Shown here one piece after another: positions 43,360 to 53,161 of a stretch of DNA of 64,000 nucleotides (position 1 is its first letter; the number at the start of each line of letters is the position of its first letter). The stretch is taken from assembly GCF_000377765.1 (NCBI RefSeq), contig NZ_KB898672.1, positions 46,595-110,594 on the forward strand. Direction: 5' to 3'. Source of the DNA: Gracilibacillus lacisalsi DSM 19029 (GTDB lineage Bacteria; Bacillota; Bacilli; Bacillales; Amphibacillaceae). The translations under genes and the position numbers were made by a program. The notes under the pieces are model-generated. The model saw nothing but the letters and a program-made list of their open reading frames with translations. It did not search any database and had not been told where the DNA came from.

Positions 43360-43926
43360 TCACCTTTCACTAGATTGAAAAAAGGAATCCATCATATAAT
43401 TTTTCGCTATTAGGTAAGCTGTTACAGTAAATAGCTGACTTTTCACTTTATTTCCTAATAATTGATTACCAAAATGATCGAAATCCAACACCCTAACTTT
43501 AATGTTCTCCGTATCATCAAGGTCTTGTTCTTGTGATTTAAACGCTTCCAATATTAGAAAAGTTTTTATTTTATTATTTTGTATAGCTGGATTAACATAA
43601 AATTCACCTAAGAAAATTGGTTTTTGCAACGAAGAGTATCCCGTCTCCTCCTTCACTTCTCTGATCAAACCTTCCTCATGTGTTTCTTTCCCCTCTTTTT
43701 TTCCAGCAGGCACTTCTAAGAAGAAGTCTCCTCCTGCATGACGATATTGCTCTACCAATACAATCTGATTCTCTTTCGTTATGACAATCCCATTCACCCA
43801 ATCGGAGTATTCATTCACATAATATTCATCAATCACTATCCCATTTGGAAGTTCACAGCTATCTTTTCTAATATTCCCAAATCGACTTTTATGTAAATAC
43901 TCTGTTTTGTTTTTAACGTTTTCCAT
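43360..43926 (-). CDS. NUDIX hydrolase (ADP-ribose pyrophosphatase type)
   Basis: A 188-residue protein with a complete Nudix box spread over EVPAGKKEGKETHEEGLIREVKEETG (about 88-113; G-x5-E-x7-REVxEETG). The EYVNEY...VVEQYR beta region is like ADP-ribose pyrophosphatases. Cleaves a nucleoside diphosphate linked to another moiety; the exact substrate is not certain. Ribosome site GGAGGAGAA. Confidence 0.88.
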   Translation of the reverse strand: MENVKNKTEYLHKSRFGNIRKDSCELPNGIVIDEYYVNEYSDWVNGIVITKENQIVLVEQYRHAGGDFFLEVPAGKKEGKETHEEGLIREVKEETGYSSLQKPIFLGEFYVNPAIQNNKIKTFLILEAFKSQEQDLDDTENIKVRVLDFDHFGNQLLGNKVKSQLFTVTAYLIAKNYMMDSFFQSSER

Positions 43927-43958
43927 TTATCCATTGTTCTCCTCCAAGAAAATATTCA

Positions 43959-44321
43959 TTAAATTTCTTGTATCATCTCTACCCGATTACCAAAGGGATC
44001 TCTAAATTCAAAACGTTTGAAATTGGGAATTGGTACGGAATCAAATATTTCAATATGATGCTGTTCCAGAACCTCTCGCCAATAATCAACATCTTCTACT
44101 TGGTAAGCTAAATGTGCTTTGGTTTTAGTTCTGTCCACTCCATCTTCTGTTCCTACATGTACATCTCTATCACCAACTTTTAACCAGAATCCTCCACGGC
44201 CTTTTAAAGCATCAGGTTTTTCAACTTCAGGTAAACCTAGTACGTCACAGTAAAAGTTTTTCCCTTCTTCTTCTGCACCTTTTGGAATCGTAATTTGTGC
44301 ATGATGTAATCCTAGAATCAT
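43959..44321 (-). CDS. VOC/glyoxalase-family protein
   Basis: About 120 residues in one vicinal-oxygen-chelate domain: LHHAQITIP with the first metal His, HLAYQVEDV with the second, and FRDPFGNRVEMIQ with the final Glu. ATG 44321 follows AGGAGGAATTG; upstream in-frame codons lack a site. Substrate unknown. Confidence 0.87.
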   Translation of the reverse strand: MILGLHHAQITIPKGAEEEGKNFYCDVLGLPEVEKPDALKGRGGFWLKVGDRDVHVGTEDGVDRTKTKAHLAYQVEDVDYWREVLEQHHIEIFDSVPIPNFKRFEFRDPFGNRVEMIQEI

Positions 44322-44339
44322 TTCAATTCCTCCTGAAAA

Positions 44340-44595
44340 TAAGTTTTTGTTCCACAACCTATCAAAAAAACATAAAAGCCTTTTCTATACTTAGAAATTC
44401 ATCTTGAGTTAAGATACCATCCTGTAAAAGGCTTCAAATCTCTTTGGTTGAAATTGCTACTGAAAGTCTTCTAAATCAACTAAATCGCTATGTACAAAAA
44501 TTGCCTCCAAATCTATATCAGAAAATCCCACTTCAATGTTTTCTTGGTTTGAATTATAAGTTGAATGTGAGATATTTATTTTAGATCACCCTAGT
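44340..44595 (-). pseudogene. degenerate coding remnant with SHOCT-like tail
   Basis: Minus-strand frames without start codons read as protein-like pieces: IEVGFSDIDLEAIF followed by VHSDLVDLEDFQ and a stop, then in another frame LLQDGILTQDEFLSIEKAF, which resembles a SHOCT domain. The break between them suggests a decayed gene between the VOC gene and the membrane protein. Weak evidence. Confidence 0.3.
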
Positions 44596-44596
44596 C

Positions 44597-45079
44597 CTAA
44601 TTAAAGAAACTTACTAGATGTGCTAATCCCATAAACACTACCCAAACTAAAATAGGTAATCCTAAACTTTTTAGCGCATGACTCCATTTATTCAGATTCC
44701 TTCCTCGTAATAAATAATCTGTTATAAAAAATATACCAGCTGCCAGTAAACTATACCAAAGCAAGATCAGTCCAAAAAGAATGTGTAGAATAAACGAGTA
44801 ATATATTTTTAGATGTCCTCTCGTGCCTTTCGCTATTAAACGTGCCACTACATCACTGATGATAGAAGTGATCGTTCCATAAACTAAAATGACAGGAAAA
44901 CTGTACATTAAGTAAGCTGGTATAGTTATAGTGAAGGCTTCTATATATTCGCCAACCGTTTGCATGTTTCCACCAAATGGAGTAGGTACAAAGATGAATA
45001 GAATGATCGCATATAATGATCCGGAAACAGAAGCGACCACTATTTTTCTAGCTATTTGTATTTCTTCTTTCCATGTCAT
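44597..45079 (-). CDS. hypothetical four-helix membrane protein
   Basis: A 160-residue protein with four predicted transmembrane helices (about 13-31, 48-72, 92-116, 138-156) and basic loops. No family recognised. ATG is preceded by a weak site GGCTGATGG. Monocistronic. The 390 nt upstream to 45470 are AT-rich, and no RNA or gene is seen there. Confidence 0.62.
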   Translation of the reverse strand: MTWKEEIQIARKIVVASVSGSLYAIILFIFVPTPFGGNMQTVGEYIEAFTITIPAYLMYSFPVILVYGTITSIISDVVARLIAKGTRGHLKIYYSFILHILFGLILLWYSLLAAGIFFITDYLLRGRNLNKWSHALKSLGLPILVWVVFMGLAHLVSFFN

Positions 45080-45470
45080 TGTCCATCAGCCTTTTTATTG
45101 TCTAGTCTCACACAAGCATTCCATTGCCTTTAACAAACTTAGTATACCATTATCTCCATTAATTGGAAACCTAACTTTTGAAATGCCTGAATAAGGCTAG
45201 AATAGTTGAATAGTAATAGATATATTTGTAGAAAAATGCACAAATGTAGGTTTTCAGTATCGTTTTTTGTCATCCCTCTCCTCTCTTTATCCTAATAATA
45301 CATAAAAATTTGCTATTATATGAAACTTTTTACAGTAGGAATTCGTCTAACAGTAATGAGGGATTATGTGCAAAAACACACCAAGATAAATCCACACTTC
45401 TTTTTTTTTGCAATTATCTTCATCATGACTCAACCATTCATTCAATAAGAAAAAGAACAGGGGGAACGAA

Positions 45471-46889
45471 ATGAATTTTTTTAAGCGTGGTTTATTAAGT
45501 ATTACTAGAAGAAAGGGAAAATCTCTAATTTTACTTGCTGTCCTATTTATTTTAGGAAATGTGATAGCAGGAGCCATCTCCATTTCACAAGCGACAGCTA
45601 ATGTCGAAGAATCTATTAAAGAACGACTCGGAACAGGTGCAACACTTGAGCTAGATTATGAAGCACTTGATAGTATGGATGAATCAGAAATGATGAATTT
45701 CGAGATTCCAAATTTAGGTGAGGAATTAATTAATCAAATTGGTGAACTTCCTTATGTTAAATACTATGATTATAATACCACAACCTTCTTAGCTTCTGAG
45801 GAAATCGAAAGCTATAATCCGATGATGGAAGAAGCAGAAGGAGAAGTCGAAATGGCAGGGATGGGGCCACAATTTCAACTAAAAGGAGTCAATTATGCCC
45901 CACTACTTGATATTGAAGAAGGTAAAAGTGAACTTGTCGATGGACGTGTCTTCACAGATGAAGAGATTGAAAATGGAACGCCTGTAGCAATTATTTCTAA
46001 GAAACTAGCAGATTTGAATAACCTTCAGGTTGGAGATACCTTTTCCTTATCGAACCAAATATATGAATTTAGTGAATCTGGCGAAGAAGAAGTGTTAGAT
46101 TCTCGAGACGTACCATTAGAAGTGATTGGTATTTTTGAACCTAAAACCGTGAATAGTGATTCCGAAAACCCTGAAGAATTCGATTACATGGATATGGATT
46201 TTCAAAATACGATCTATGTAGCCAATGCACTTGTTTCTCAAGAAATGGAATTCGCAGTTGGCGACATGCCAGAATATGAAGATTATTACGTACCATTCTT
46301 TGTATTAAATGAACCGGAAGATGCAGAAGCTTTTGAAGAAGAAGTAAGTCCATTACTACCAGAACTATTTATTGTTCGCCATGCAAGTGATTCGTATGAT
46401 TCGATTGCTGCACCAATTGAATCTATGTCTAACTTATCGAAATATGTTTTGATTGCTTCCGTTATCACGACCATTCTTATTATCGGTTTAGTAGTCTTAC
46501 TATTCCTTAGAGATCGCAAACGCGAATTAGGCATCTATCTTTCACTTGGTGAAGCCCGTATGCGAGTGGTAGGGCAAATCATTACTGAAGTATTGATTAT
46601 TTCCATTATTGGGATGACACTATCTTTATTTACTGGAAATCTATTAGCGCAAACTGTTTCTGATTCTTTGATTGATAATGACAATAATCAAAGAGAAGAT
46701 GAGATTTATTACTACACAGAAATGCAAACAGATCTCACAACAGAAGATGTAATAGACGCTTATGAAGTGAGCTTAACAGGAGACTTTATTTTATTATTTT
46801 ATGCCGTGGGAATTATCACGATTCTTCTATCAACCGTGATTCCTTTAATTTATATTATTCGACTAAACCCTAAAAAAATAATGATGTAA
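45471..46889 (+). CDS. ABC transporter permease (MacB/FtsX type)
   Basis: A 472-residue permease. TM1 at about 18-40, a large MacB-like extracytoplasmic domain (about 41-320, very acidic), then three TM helices at about 322-345, 372-395 and 435-460. The final LNPKKIMM is family typical. With the next gene it forms a type VII ABC exporter or mechanotransmission unit. AGGGGGAACG precedes ATG. The three genes 45471-48948 are one operon (15-nt gap, then an 8-nt overlap). Confidence 0.9.
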   Translation: MNFFKRGLLSITRRKGKSLILLAVLFILGNVIAGAISISQATANVEESIKERLGTGATLELDYEALDSMDESEMMNFEIPNLGEELINQIGELPYVKYYDYNTTTFLASEEIESYNPMMEEAEGEVEMAGMGPQFQLKGVNYAPLLDIEEGKSELVDGRVFTDEEIENGTPVAIISKKLADLNNLQVGDTFSLSNQIYEFSESGEEEVLDSRDVPLEVIGIFEPKTVNSDSENPEEFDYMDMDFQNTIYVANALVSQEMEFAVGDMPEYEDYYVPFFVLNEPEDAEAFEEEVSPLLPELFIVRHASDSYDSIAAPIESMSNLSKYVLIASVITTILIIGLVVLLFLRDRKRELGIYLSLGEARMRVVGQIITEVLIISIIGMTLSLFTGNLLAQTVSDSLIDNDNNQREDEIYYYTEMQTDLTTEDVIDAYEVSLTGDFILLFYAVGIITILLSTVIPLIYIIRLNPKKIMM

Positions 46890-46904
46890 GAGGAGGTTAA
46901 ACAG

Positions 46905-47576
46905 ATGATCTTAGAAGCAAAAGACTTGAATTATTACTACCAAGACGGTGAAAGTCGTCGTTTTGTCTTAAAGAATACTAATGTTTCCTTTGACAAAGGA
47001 AAATTTTACACGATATTAGGACAATCCGGGTCTGGAAAAACGACGCTGTTGTCTTTACTTAGTGCAATGGATACGCCACACAACGGAGAAGTTGTTTTCG
47101 ATGGAAAAAACATTCTAGAAATTGGACATGATAATTATCGCAGAAATAAAGTTGGTATTATTTTTCAAAGCTACAACCTGATACCTACCTTTACCGCCGT
47201 TGAGAATGTATTAGTTTCTATGTCTATTACCGAAAATGAATTACCAGATGATCACAAAACTGTTGCATATAATTTGTTAGATTATATTGGCATTTCCCAA
47301 GATAAAGCAAATCGCACGGTTAATAAACTGTCAGGTGGAGAGCAGCAACGTGTGGCCATTGCACGAGCGCTATCTACTAACGTTGAACTAATTCTTGCCG
47401 ATGAGCCTACCGGAAATCTAGATGAAGAAATGGAACAGGAAATCATCGATATTTTTAAGAAATTGGCACATGAGCATAAAAAGTGTGTGATTATGGTTAC
47501 GCACTCCAATGATATTGCGGAACAGTCTGACCAAACATTTTATTTAAAGAAAGGCGTCTTGAATACCAATGAGTGA
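46905..47576 (+). CDS. ABC transporter ATP-binding protein (LolD/MacB type)
   Basis: A 223-residue ATPase. Walker [11 protein letters not shown] near residue 38, Q-loop [15 protein letters not shown], signature [15 protein letters not shown] near 145 and Walker [13 protein letters not shown] near 165. Standard partner for a FtsX-type permease. AGGAGG precedes ATG; the stop overlaps the PASTA gene start. Confidence 0.95.
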   Translation: MILEAKDLNYYYQDGESRRFVLKNTNVSFDKGKFYTILGQSGSGKTTLLSLLSAMDTPHNGEVVFDGKNILEIGHDNYRRNKVGIIFQSYNLIPTFTAVENVLVSMSITENELPDDHKTVAYNLLDYIGISQDKANRTVNKLSGGEQQRVAIARALSTNVELILADEPTGNLDEEMEQEIIDIFKKLAHEHKKCVIMVTHSNDIAEQSDQTFYLKKGVLNTNE

Positions 47577-48948
47577 TTTTCTTTCTAATTTTGACAAAGA
47601 TAATTACGATAAACTGCCTAAAGAAGAAACGTTTCCTACTGAGCAAAAAAGCGTGAGAAATTCTCCACGTGACAACCATGAACATATTGAAATAGATCCA
47701 GATTACCAATGGAAGAAACGCAAGAAATTAATCATTTATATTGCTCTTGGAGTTCTTGCATTATTGTTAATTGCCTTCTTATACTACAGCATTCGCTATG
47801 TCGATATGGAGGATTTTGTTGGCGGGCCTGTTGCCGATGCAAGAGCATGGGCAGATGAGAACGATATGGAGATAGAATTAACGCAGGAACACAGTATGGA
47901 ATATGATGCCAATCATATTATCGAACAAGGCATAGCGGAAGGAAAAAAGGTTAAAAAAGGATCAACGATTACCCTAACCAGTAGCATTGGTGCAGATCCA
48001 GAAGAGCATATTGAATTACCTGAATTTTCCGAAATGACTAGAAGCGAAGTCGAAGCTTGGAAGGAAGAAAACAGAGCAGAAAACTTACAAATTGTTACGG
48101 AGTTCAGTGATGAAGTGGAAGAAGGAGAATTCACCCGCTTCGTTATGAGAGATGAAGATATAAGCGAAGAAGAGTATCGCCGCCAAGATAATGCAAGTGT
48201 TTATTTCTCCAAAGGGGAAGAAGTCTTTGAAGAAGATATAGAAGTACCTGATTTTGTTAATAAAGGCAAACAAGAAGTAGAGCAATGGGCTGATACCAAC
48301 GAAATTGAAATAACCTACAACGAAGAAGCATCCAATGACATTGAAGCTGGTTTAGTTAGTAAGCAAAATATTGATCCTGAAACAATGATTGCCAAAAAGG
48401 ACGAAATGGAAGTCACGATTTCACTTGGAAAATCTGTTGAAGTACCGAATTTTGCGTCGCTCTCCATGGAAGAGGCGGCAAGCTATGAAGGTCTATCCGT
48501 AACAGTGAGACAACGATTCCATAATAAAGTAAAATACGGAAATTTAATCGCCCAATCTATTGAACCAGGAACAGAATTAACCGATCAAGATAATAAAAGT
48601 ATTACTGTCACTTATTCAGAGGGCAAACCATATTTAAGAGATTACCGTGGACAATTAGAAGGAGATTTACCACGTTTGTTCTATGAGGACTATCAATCCA
48701 AAGGAGCAGATATCTCCTACATCGTTAAATATGTCGATGCACCTGAAGTGAAGGGTACAATTGTCGGGATGAGCAACTTTAATTCCTTTGTTTCGATGGA
48801 CTACACCGTAGAAATTCGCGTAAGCAACAATAAAGACGCTGATCCTGGAGCCTTTGACAGCCCAGGTGGAAATGAAGCACCTGAAGAAATCGAAGAAGAG
48901 TTAAGTCCGGAAACAGAGGAACCGGCAGAAGAACAGATCGAGAAATAA
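47569..48948 (+). CDS. membrane-anchored multi-PASTA protein (no kinase)
   Basis: A 459-residue protein: cytoplasmic N-terminus (1-50), one TM helix (about 54-76), then extracytoplasmic PASTA-like repeats (about 77-145, 146-225, 228-293, 294-350) and a Glu/Pro-rich tail. Each repeat has the V-P-D-F...QxIxPGTxL-type pattern (EVPDFVNKGKQEVEQW, IAQSIEPGTELTDQ). PASTA domains usually sit on Ser/Thr kinases or PBPs and bind muropeptides; here there is no kinase. Coupled to the ABC exporter, it may be a wall-sensing partner. Confidence 0.85.
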   Translation: MSDFLSNFDKDNYDKLPKEETFPTEQKSVRNSPRDNHEHIEIDPDYQWKKRKKLIIYIALGVLALLLIAFLYYSIRYVDMEDFVGGPVADARAWADENDMEIELTQEHSMEYDANHIIEQGIAEGKKVKKGSTITLTSSIGADPEEHIELPEFSEMTRSEVEAWKEENRAENLQIVTEFSDEVEEGEFTRFVMRDEDISEEEYRRQDNASVYFSKGEEVFEEDIEVPDFVNKGKQEVEQWADTNEIEITYNEEASNDIEAGLVSKQNIDPETMIAKKDEMEVTISLGKSVEVPNFASLSMEEAASYEGLSVTVRQRFHNKVKYGNLIAQSIEPGTELTDQDNKSITVTYSEGKPYLRDYRGQLEGDLPRLFYEDYQSKGADISYIVKYVDAPEVKGTIVGMSNFNSFVSMDYTVEIRVSNNKDADPGAFDSPGGNEAPEEIEEELSPETEEPAEEQIEK

Positions 48949-48953
48949 GAAAA

Positions 48954-49099
48954 GCGCAGAGCGCCCGTTTAGAAACGTAGCGACTTCAGCATCAACTGAG
49001 ATAAAGGAATCACGGTGAGTTTACGAACCGATGATGACTTATCGTAGGGCGATTCGTGAAGTCGCCTAGTTTTTGGCGCTCGGAGCTAGACATCTGCGC
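48954..49099. repeat. 146-nt structured intergenic element
   Basis: Nested inverted arms: GCGCAGA (48954) with TCTGCGC (49093), GAGCGCC with GGCGCTC, and GCGACTTCA with TGAAGTCGC, giving a long multi-arm hairpin. The outer GCGCAGAGCGCC style resembles intergenic repeat elements I remember from Bacillus and relatives. It starts 5 nt after the PASTA stop codon. Could be a MITE-like or bcr-type repeat. Confidence 0.7.
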
Positions 49100-49126
49100 A
49101 AATTTTATACTTTCTTATCCTATAAA

Positions 49127-49169
49127 AAAATCTCCTGATAGTTGTGAATTTACTATCAGGAGATTTTAT
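49127..49169. terminator. bidirectional intrinsic terminator
   Basis: AATCTCCTGATAGT / ACTATCAGGAGATT stem with A-run and T-run flanks, between the ABC/PASTA operon and the pfpI-type gene. Confidence 0.85.
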
Positions 49170-49205
49170 AAGATTAATGAATTATCAGCAAAAAATTACT
49201 AAGAT

Positions 49206-49805
49206 CTATCCTTGGGGAAAGATATCATATTCCATCCTTTTGGCCGTTTCTTCTGCAACTTTTCTTCCATAGATACGAGAGATAAGGTGAAAAGACATAT
49301 CAATCCCTGCTGAAATCCCCCCAGAAGTAATAACCTTCCCCTCATCTATGAACTTTACATTACGCTGAACAGCTACCAACGGAAACTCCTTTGCCAATCT
49401 GTCTTGGTCCATCCAATGTGTCGTTGCCTTCCTTCCATTTAATAATCCTGCTTTAGCTAAGAGTAATGCTCCTGTGCATACAGATGCGATACATTCGACT
49501 TGTGAGTATTGCTGATTAATCCACTGAATCAGGTTAGAATTATTTATTTCAATTTCTTCTGCACCGTAACCTCCTGGCACAACCAAAATATCTAATGCAG
49601 GATGATGATGAAAATTATAATCCGGGCTCACTCTCAGACCATTTCTGGCTTTAATCATTTCTCCATCTTCTGAAATAGTGATCACGTTAAAAGTCTTTGT
49701 TTCTAAATCCGTTTTCGCTGTTAATGAAAAAACTTCAAATGGCCCTGCAAAATCCAATACCTCTACCTCATTAAATAGTAAAATACCAACTGTACGTTGT
49801 GACAT
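49206..49805 (-). CDS. DJ-1/PfpI-family protein
   Basis: About 199 residues of the DJ-1/PfpI superfamily: FNEVEVLDFAGPFEVF with the conserved Glu/Asp region, nucleophile elbow SVCTGALLLAKAGLLNGRKATTHW near residue 100, and ITSGGISAGIDM. This is close to the amidotransferase part of AraC-like GATase1 regulators and isonitrile hydratase, without an HTH. ATG 49805 fits the GTGGAG site; a GTG at 49817 is possible. Activity unknown. Confidence 0.87.
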   Translation of the reverse strand: MSQRTVGILLFNEVEVLDFAGPFEVFSLTAKTDLETKTFNVITISEDGEMIKARNGLRVSPDYNFHHHPALDILVVPGGYGAEEIEINNSNLIQWINQQYSQVECIASVCTGALLLAKAGLLNGRKATTHWMDQDRLAKEFPLVAVQRNVKFIDEGKVITSGGISAGIDMSFHLISRIYGRKVAEETAKRMEYDIFPQG

Positions 49806-49892
49806 ATTTTTCTCCACTCTTTCCGGTATTAAATATAAATTAAATTAGTTTGGAAGACTCTTGTCTCCCACATCCATGAACAAAATAGTCGA

Positions 49893-50795
49893 TTAGATAG
49901 AACTTTGTACTATATCAACTTCTTCATAATATTCCTCCAGAAACTTCTCGATTTGCTGATTCATTTTTGATAGATATTCTTCTGAAGGAAAATGTCCCAT
50001 TTCATAACTTTTAAATGCGACTAGATTAGGAATAATCTCTTTGGCTCTATGATGTATTTTGCTTTCGGGAAAGTAGACATCCTTTGTCCCAGCTATCACT
50101 AAGGTAGGAGCATTATAGTTTACTAACTCTTCCTTTTCTGTCAGCTTCGGCATGTTCTGTTCTAGCTTTACATATTTCATCACATCGCCGATCAACTCTA
50201 CATCGATTTCTTTCATGCTGTTATCCGACATTACATTTGTCATTTTTTGGAGATGTTTGTTAGATGAGGTGATACGGAAACAAATAAGCGGGTATAATAT
50301 ATCCCTTATCATTTGCCATTTAGAACCGAGTTTTAATCCAGCTGGTGCAACTAAAACAGCAGATGCTATCTTGTCAGGTATAAAAGTAGCTAACCTTAGT
50401 ATTATCCCACCACCATAAGACGGACCAATAAATGCACTTTTCGAGATTTGATAGTGATTCATTAATTCCTCAATCCAACGGGCAAAACTCTGATCCTTAG
50501 CAGATACTCGATTTTCCGCACTAAATCCCGGATGACCAACTGTATCTGGGGCATAAATTCGATATTGCTCTGCTAATGGAGAAAACCATGAAAGCGTCAT
50601 GGGATTAATACAGTTACCACCTTGAAGAATAATAACAGGCTGAGCATTTTCTGAACCAGCTACAAGTATATGGGTTGTGCCAAAGCTTGTATCGACATAT
50701 TCCCGTTCTACATCGAAAGGGAGATTGTCCAAATACTTTTCGTACTTCTCAGTTATTATTCGTTTGCCTTCTTTACTCTTATAGATAGTTGTCAT
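49893..50795 (-). CDS. alpha/beta hydrolase
   Basis: A 300-residue hydrolase without signal peptide. Oxyanion region LQGGNCINP near residue 57, APDTVGHPG, nucleophile elbow GPSYGGGI near 125, acid Asp in AGTKDVYFP near 238 and catalytic His in YEMGHFPSE near 267. Substrate unknown. Ribosome site AGAGGTG. It lies 14 nt downstream of the GNAT gene, so probably one transcript. Confidence 0.87.
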   Translation of the reverse strand: MTTIYKSKEGKRIITEKYEKYLDNLPFDVEREYVDTSFGTTHILVAGSENAQPVIILQGGNCINPMTLSWFSPLAEQYRIYAPDTVGHPGFSAENRVSAKDQSFARWIEELMNHYQISKSAFIGPSYGGGIILRLATFIPDKIASAVLVAPAGLKLGSKWQMIRDILYPLICFRITSSNKHLQKMTNVMSDNSMKEIDVELIGDVMKYVKLEQNMPKLTEKEELVNYNAPTLVIAGTKDVYFPESKIHHRAKEIIPNLVAFKSYEMGHFPSEEYLSKMNQQIEKFLEEYYEEVDIVQSSI

Positions 50796-50809
50796 CTTAC
50801 ACCTCTCTT

Positions 50810-51634
50810 TTATCCAATCGGAAATTGATAACCTTTATATTCAAATTTTTTAGTAAATCCTAACTTCTCAGCAACCGCAACAGATGGACTATTCTCTACC
50901 ATGCAATCCCAATATGGTATTTCATTTTTCTCGAAACATTCTTGCACAAAAAGATGAGCAGCCTTTTGTGCTAACTTTTGGCCTTGATGCCCTTCTACTG
51001 TTTCGATATTTATGCACTGATGTTTGTTAGCCACAAAACCAGAAAAACAAATACTGACGATCTGATGATCATAAACCATACAATAACCAATACCTATTTC
51101 AAAAAAACGTGAAGATGAAGTCCAAAACTCTGAAAGATTGCTGTGTAAGAATTCCATATTTTCAATCGCATTATTTTCATGAAGTTCCTTATCTATTTTC
51201 ATCATTTGATATTGGTGATCCATAATTGGCTCTTTGTCTGCTCTATAATTCGCTTGAGAGAGCTGATATACTCGCTGCCGCCAACTTTCTAATTTTCGGT
51301 GCTTAAAGATGTTTTCTATCACTGGGTTCCATTCCGGATGATGTGCTATTATTTCTAGATCATTCAAGCCTTGCATTTTTGCTTCGGGGGAAATATTTTT
51401 CTCTATGAAGTGATCTAATTGTTTTCTAAACACCACGTTTTTCCCATTGCCTAATAAAAAAAATCCATCATTATTCCCAAGCCACAGCAATGCAGCATCA
51501 GGAGATTCTGGGTTGTCTACAAAGATACGCCCTGGATTATTTCCCAGAATGACAGCTTCCACTTCCATATGCCCATCTTTGTTTATCAAATGCTGACACC
51601 TATTAAAATCACTCATTTTTAATTCAGAGATCAT
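50810..51634 (-). CDS. GNAT acetyltransferase (PF12746-like)
   Basis: A 274-residue two-part GNAT protein; the N-terminal half is divergent and the C-terminal half has the acetyl-CoA region VEGHQGQKLAQKAAHLF near residue 218 and SPSVAVAEKLGF near 250. This length and the C-terminal placement fit the GNAT_acetyltran group of Bacillales. Substrate not known. Ribosome site AGGAGATATA. Confidence 0.82.
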   Translation of the reverse strand: MISELKMSDFNRCQHLINKDGHMEVEAVILGNNPGRIFVDNPESPDAALLWLGNNDGFFLLGNGKNVVFRKQLDHFIEKNISPEAKMQGLNDLEIIAHHPEWNPVIENIFKHRKLESWRQRVYQLSQANYRADKEPIMDHQYQMMKIDKELHENNAIENMEFLHSNLSEFWTSSSRFFEIGIGYCMVYDHQIVSICFSGFVANKHQCINIETVEGHQGQKLAQKAAHLFVQECFEKNEIPYWDCMVENSPSVAVAEKLGFTKKFEYKGYQFPIG

Positions 51635-51702
51635 TGCTATATCTCCTTCCCCATTATGATTTTCCCTTTTATCCCCACCATATCATACCATAAAATTCCA
51701 CT

Positions 51703-51742
51703 AAAAAACTCAATCCATTCCTAAACAGTTTTGGATTGAGTT
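51703..51742 (-). terminator. intrinsic terminator of the signal peptidase gene
   Basis: AACTCAATCCA / TGGATTGAGTT stem; the minus strand continues with TTTTTTAG. Confidence 0.82.
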
Positions 51743-51766
51743 CCTCATTAAAGCGCTTTCCTTTAT

Positions 51767-52312
51767 TTAGTTTATAAATTGGAAGTTAAGCTCTGACATC
51801 GGCCAATAACGGATATCTACTTTTCCTACCACTGTTTCTTCTTTCACGAAACCAATCGCTCTGCTGTCATAGCTTTTCGTTCGGTTGTCCCCTAATACAA
51901 ACAAATTCCCTTCTGGTACGACTTCTTCACCGGTTATTTCTTCTAAAGTAAAATCTTCTGTAAGTACTTTATTCGGTTCCCGATATGGATCCAAATATGG
52001 TTCATCAATTGCTTCTCCATTGATATATAACCTATCATCTTGATAAGCAATATGATCACCAGGTTTTCCGATTACCCTTTTCACATAATCTTCCTTATCA
52101 TTGGCGTGGAAAACAATGACATCAAAACGGTTGATATCTTTTAAATCATATACTATCTTATTGACCATTAATAAATTTCCATCATGCAGTGTTGGTTCCA
52201 TCGACTTACCATTTACAACATAACTTGCAAATAAATAAGATCGAAAAAAGAATGCCAACACCAATGCAATAACAACAATTCGCACAATTGACCAAATACG
52301 TTTCTTATCCAT
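51767..52312 (-). CDS. type I signal peptidase
   Basis: About 181 residues, SipS-like. One N-terminal TM helix (about 8-28), the catalytic Ser in NGKSMEPTL near residue 38, the catalytic Lys in EDYVKRVIGKPGD near 80, and the C-terminal box LGDNRTKSYDSR. Removes signal peptides outside the membrane. ATG 52312 follows GGAGGGAAGG; the upstream in-frame Met lacks spacing. Several sip genes are usual in Bacillus. Confidence 0.95.
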   Translation of the reverse strand: MDKKRIWSIVRIVVIALVLAFFFRSYLFASYVVNGKSMEPTLHDGNLLMVNKIVYDLKDINRFDVIVFHANDKEDYVKRVIGKPGDHIAYQDDRLYINGEAIDEPYLDPYREPNKVLTEDFTLEEITGEEVVPEGNLFVLGDNRTKSYDSRAIGFVKEETVVGKVDIRYWPMSELNFQFIN

Positions 52313-52370
52313 ATACCTTCCCTCCAAAGGGACTCTCTTTATTAACTAATTTACCCCCTTTTGGAAGATT

Positions 52371-53039
52371 CTAATCCTTTTTACCTCCACTTTTTTCCTT
52401 AGCTCTTTTTTGCAGGCGTTGCTCTATATATTTACCTACGATCCAGAGTATGGAGATTCCTATTGCTAATACTATGGTTTTAACAGGATTTTGTGCAAAG
52501 GAGACTATACTATCTCCAATGAAGGATAAGGTTAAGATCATGACACCTTTTCCTAATAATACTGCCAATACAAATTGGTAAAAGCCTACTCCTGATATCG
52601 CAGCTACTAAATTAATCACCGCAGAAGGGGAAAATGGAAAACAAAGTAAAAGAAATAATGGGCCAAACCCATGACGTTCCAACCAATTGGTTACCTTTTT
52701 CACCTGTTTATTCCTGCTAATCCACTGCAATAGCCGAATATGTTTGAAACGACGAACCAACATAAATACTGCTATTGCCCCTGAACTGGCCCCTGTCCAT
52801 GACAATATAAACCCTTCCAATAACCCATATGCCGCTGCATTTGTCATCACGAATACGATAACCGGCAAAAAAGGAAGAAATGCTTCAATAAATGGGAGTA
52901 AAAAACCAGGAATGGGACCTAAGCTTTCATAGCTTTGCAATAAGAAGTTTACTAACTGCCCAAACTCATTTGCTTCGACTAGATCTTTTATCTCTTCCAC
53001 ATCAATATTATCTAAATTACTTATATTATATGTAATCAT
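52371..53039 (-). CDS. VTT/DedA-like membrane protein (TVP38/TMEM64 family)
   Basis: A 222-residue polytopic protein with the VTT (SNARE-associated) domain: GFLLPFIEAFLPFLPVIVFV, GSSGAIAVF-like segment and FGPLFLLLCFPFSPSAVINLVAAISGV near residue 130-155. About five TM helices and a strongly basic C-terminus. Lipid scramblase or transporter roles are proposed for the family. AAGGTATG precedes ATG. Confidence 0.88.
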   Translation of the reverse strand: MITYNISNLDNIDVEEIKDLVEANEFGQLVNFLLQSYESLGPIPGFLLPFIEAFLPFLPVIVFVMTNAAAYGLLEGFILSWTGASSGAIAVFMLVRRFKHIRLLQWISRNKQVKKVTNWLERHGFGPLFLLLCFPFSPSAVINLVAAISGVGFYQFVLAVLLGKGVMILTLSFIGDSIVSFAQNPVKTIVLAIGISILWIVGKYIEQRLQKRAKEKSGGKKD

Positions 53040-53161
53040 ACCTTGTTTAACTCCTTCAACTGACCAAAAAAATGAGTTATTTTCATTTTAATATTTTTTT
53101 TGCTGTTTTCCTAATCTTTCACATAAATCCTTGAATTTCTATTTGATTTTTTTACAATTGT

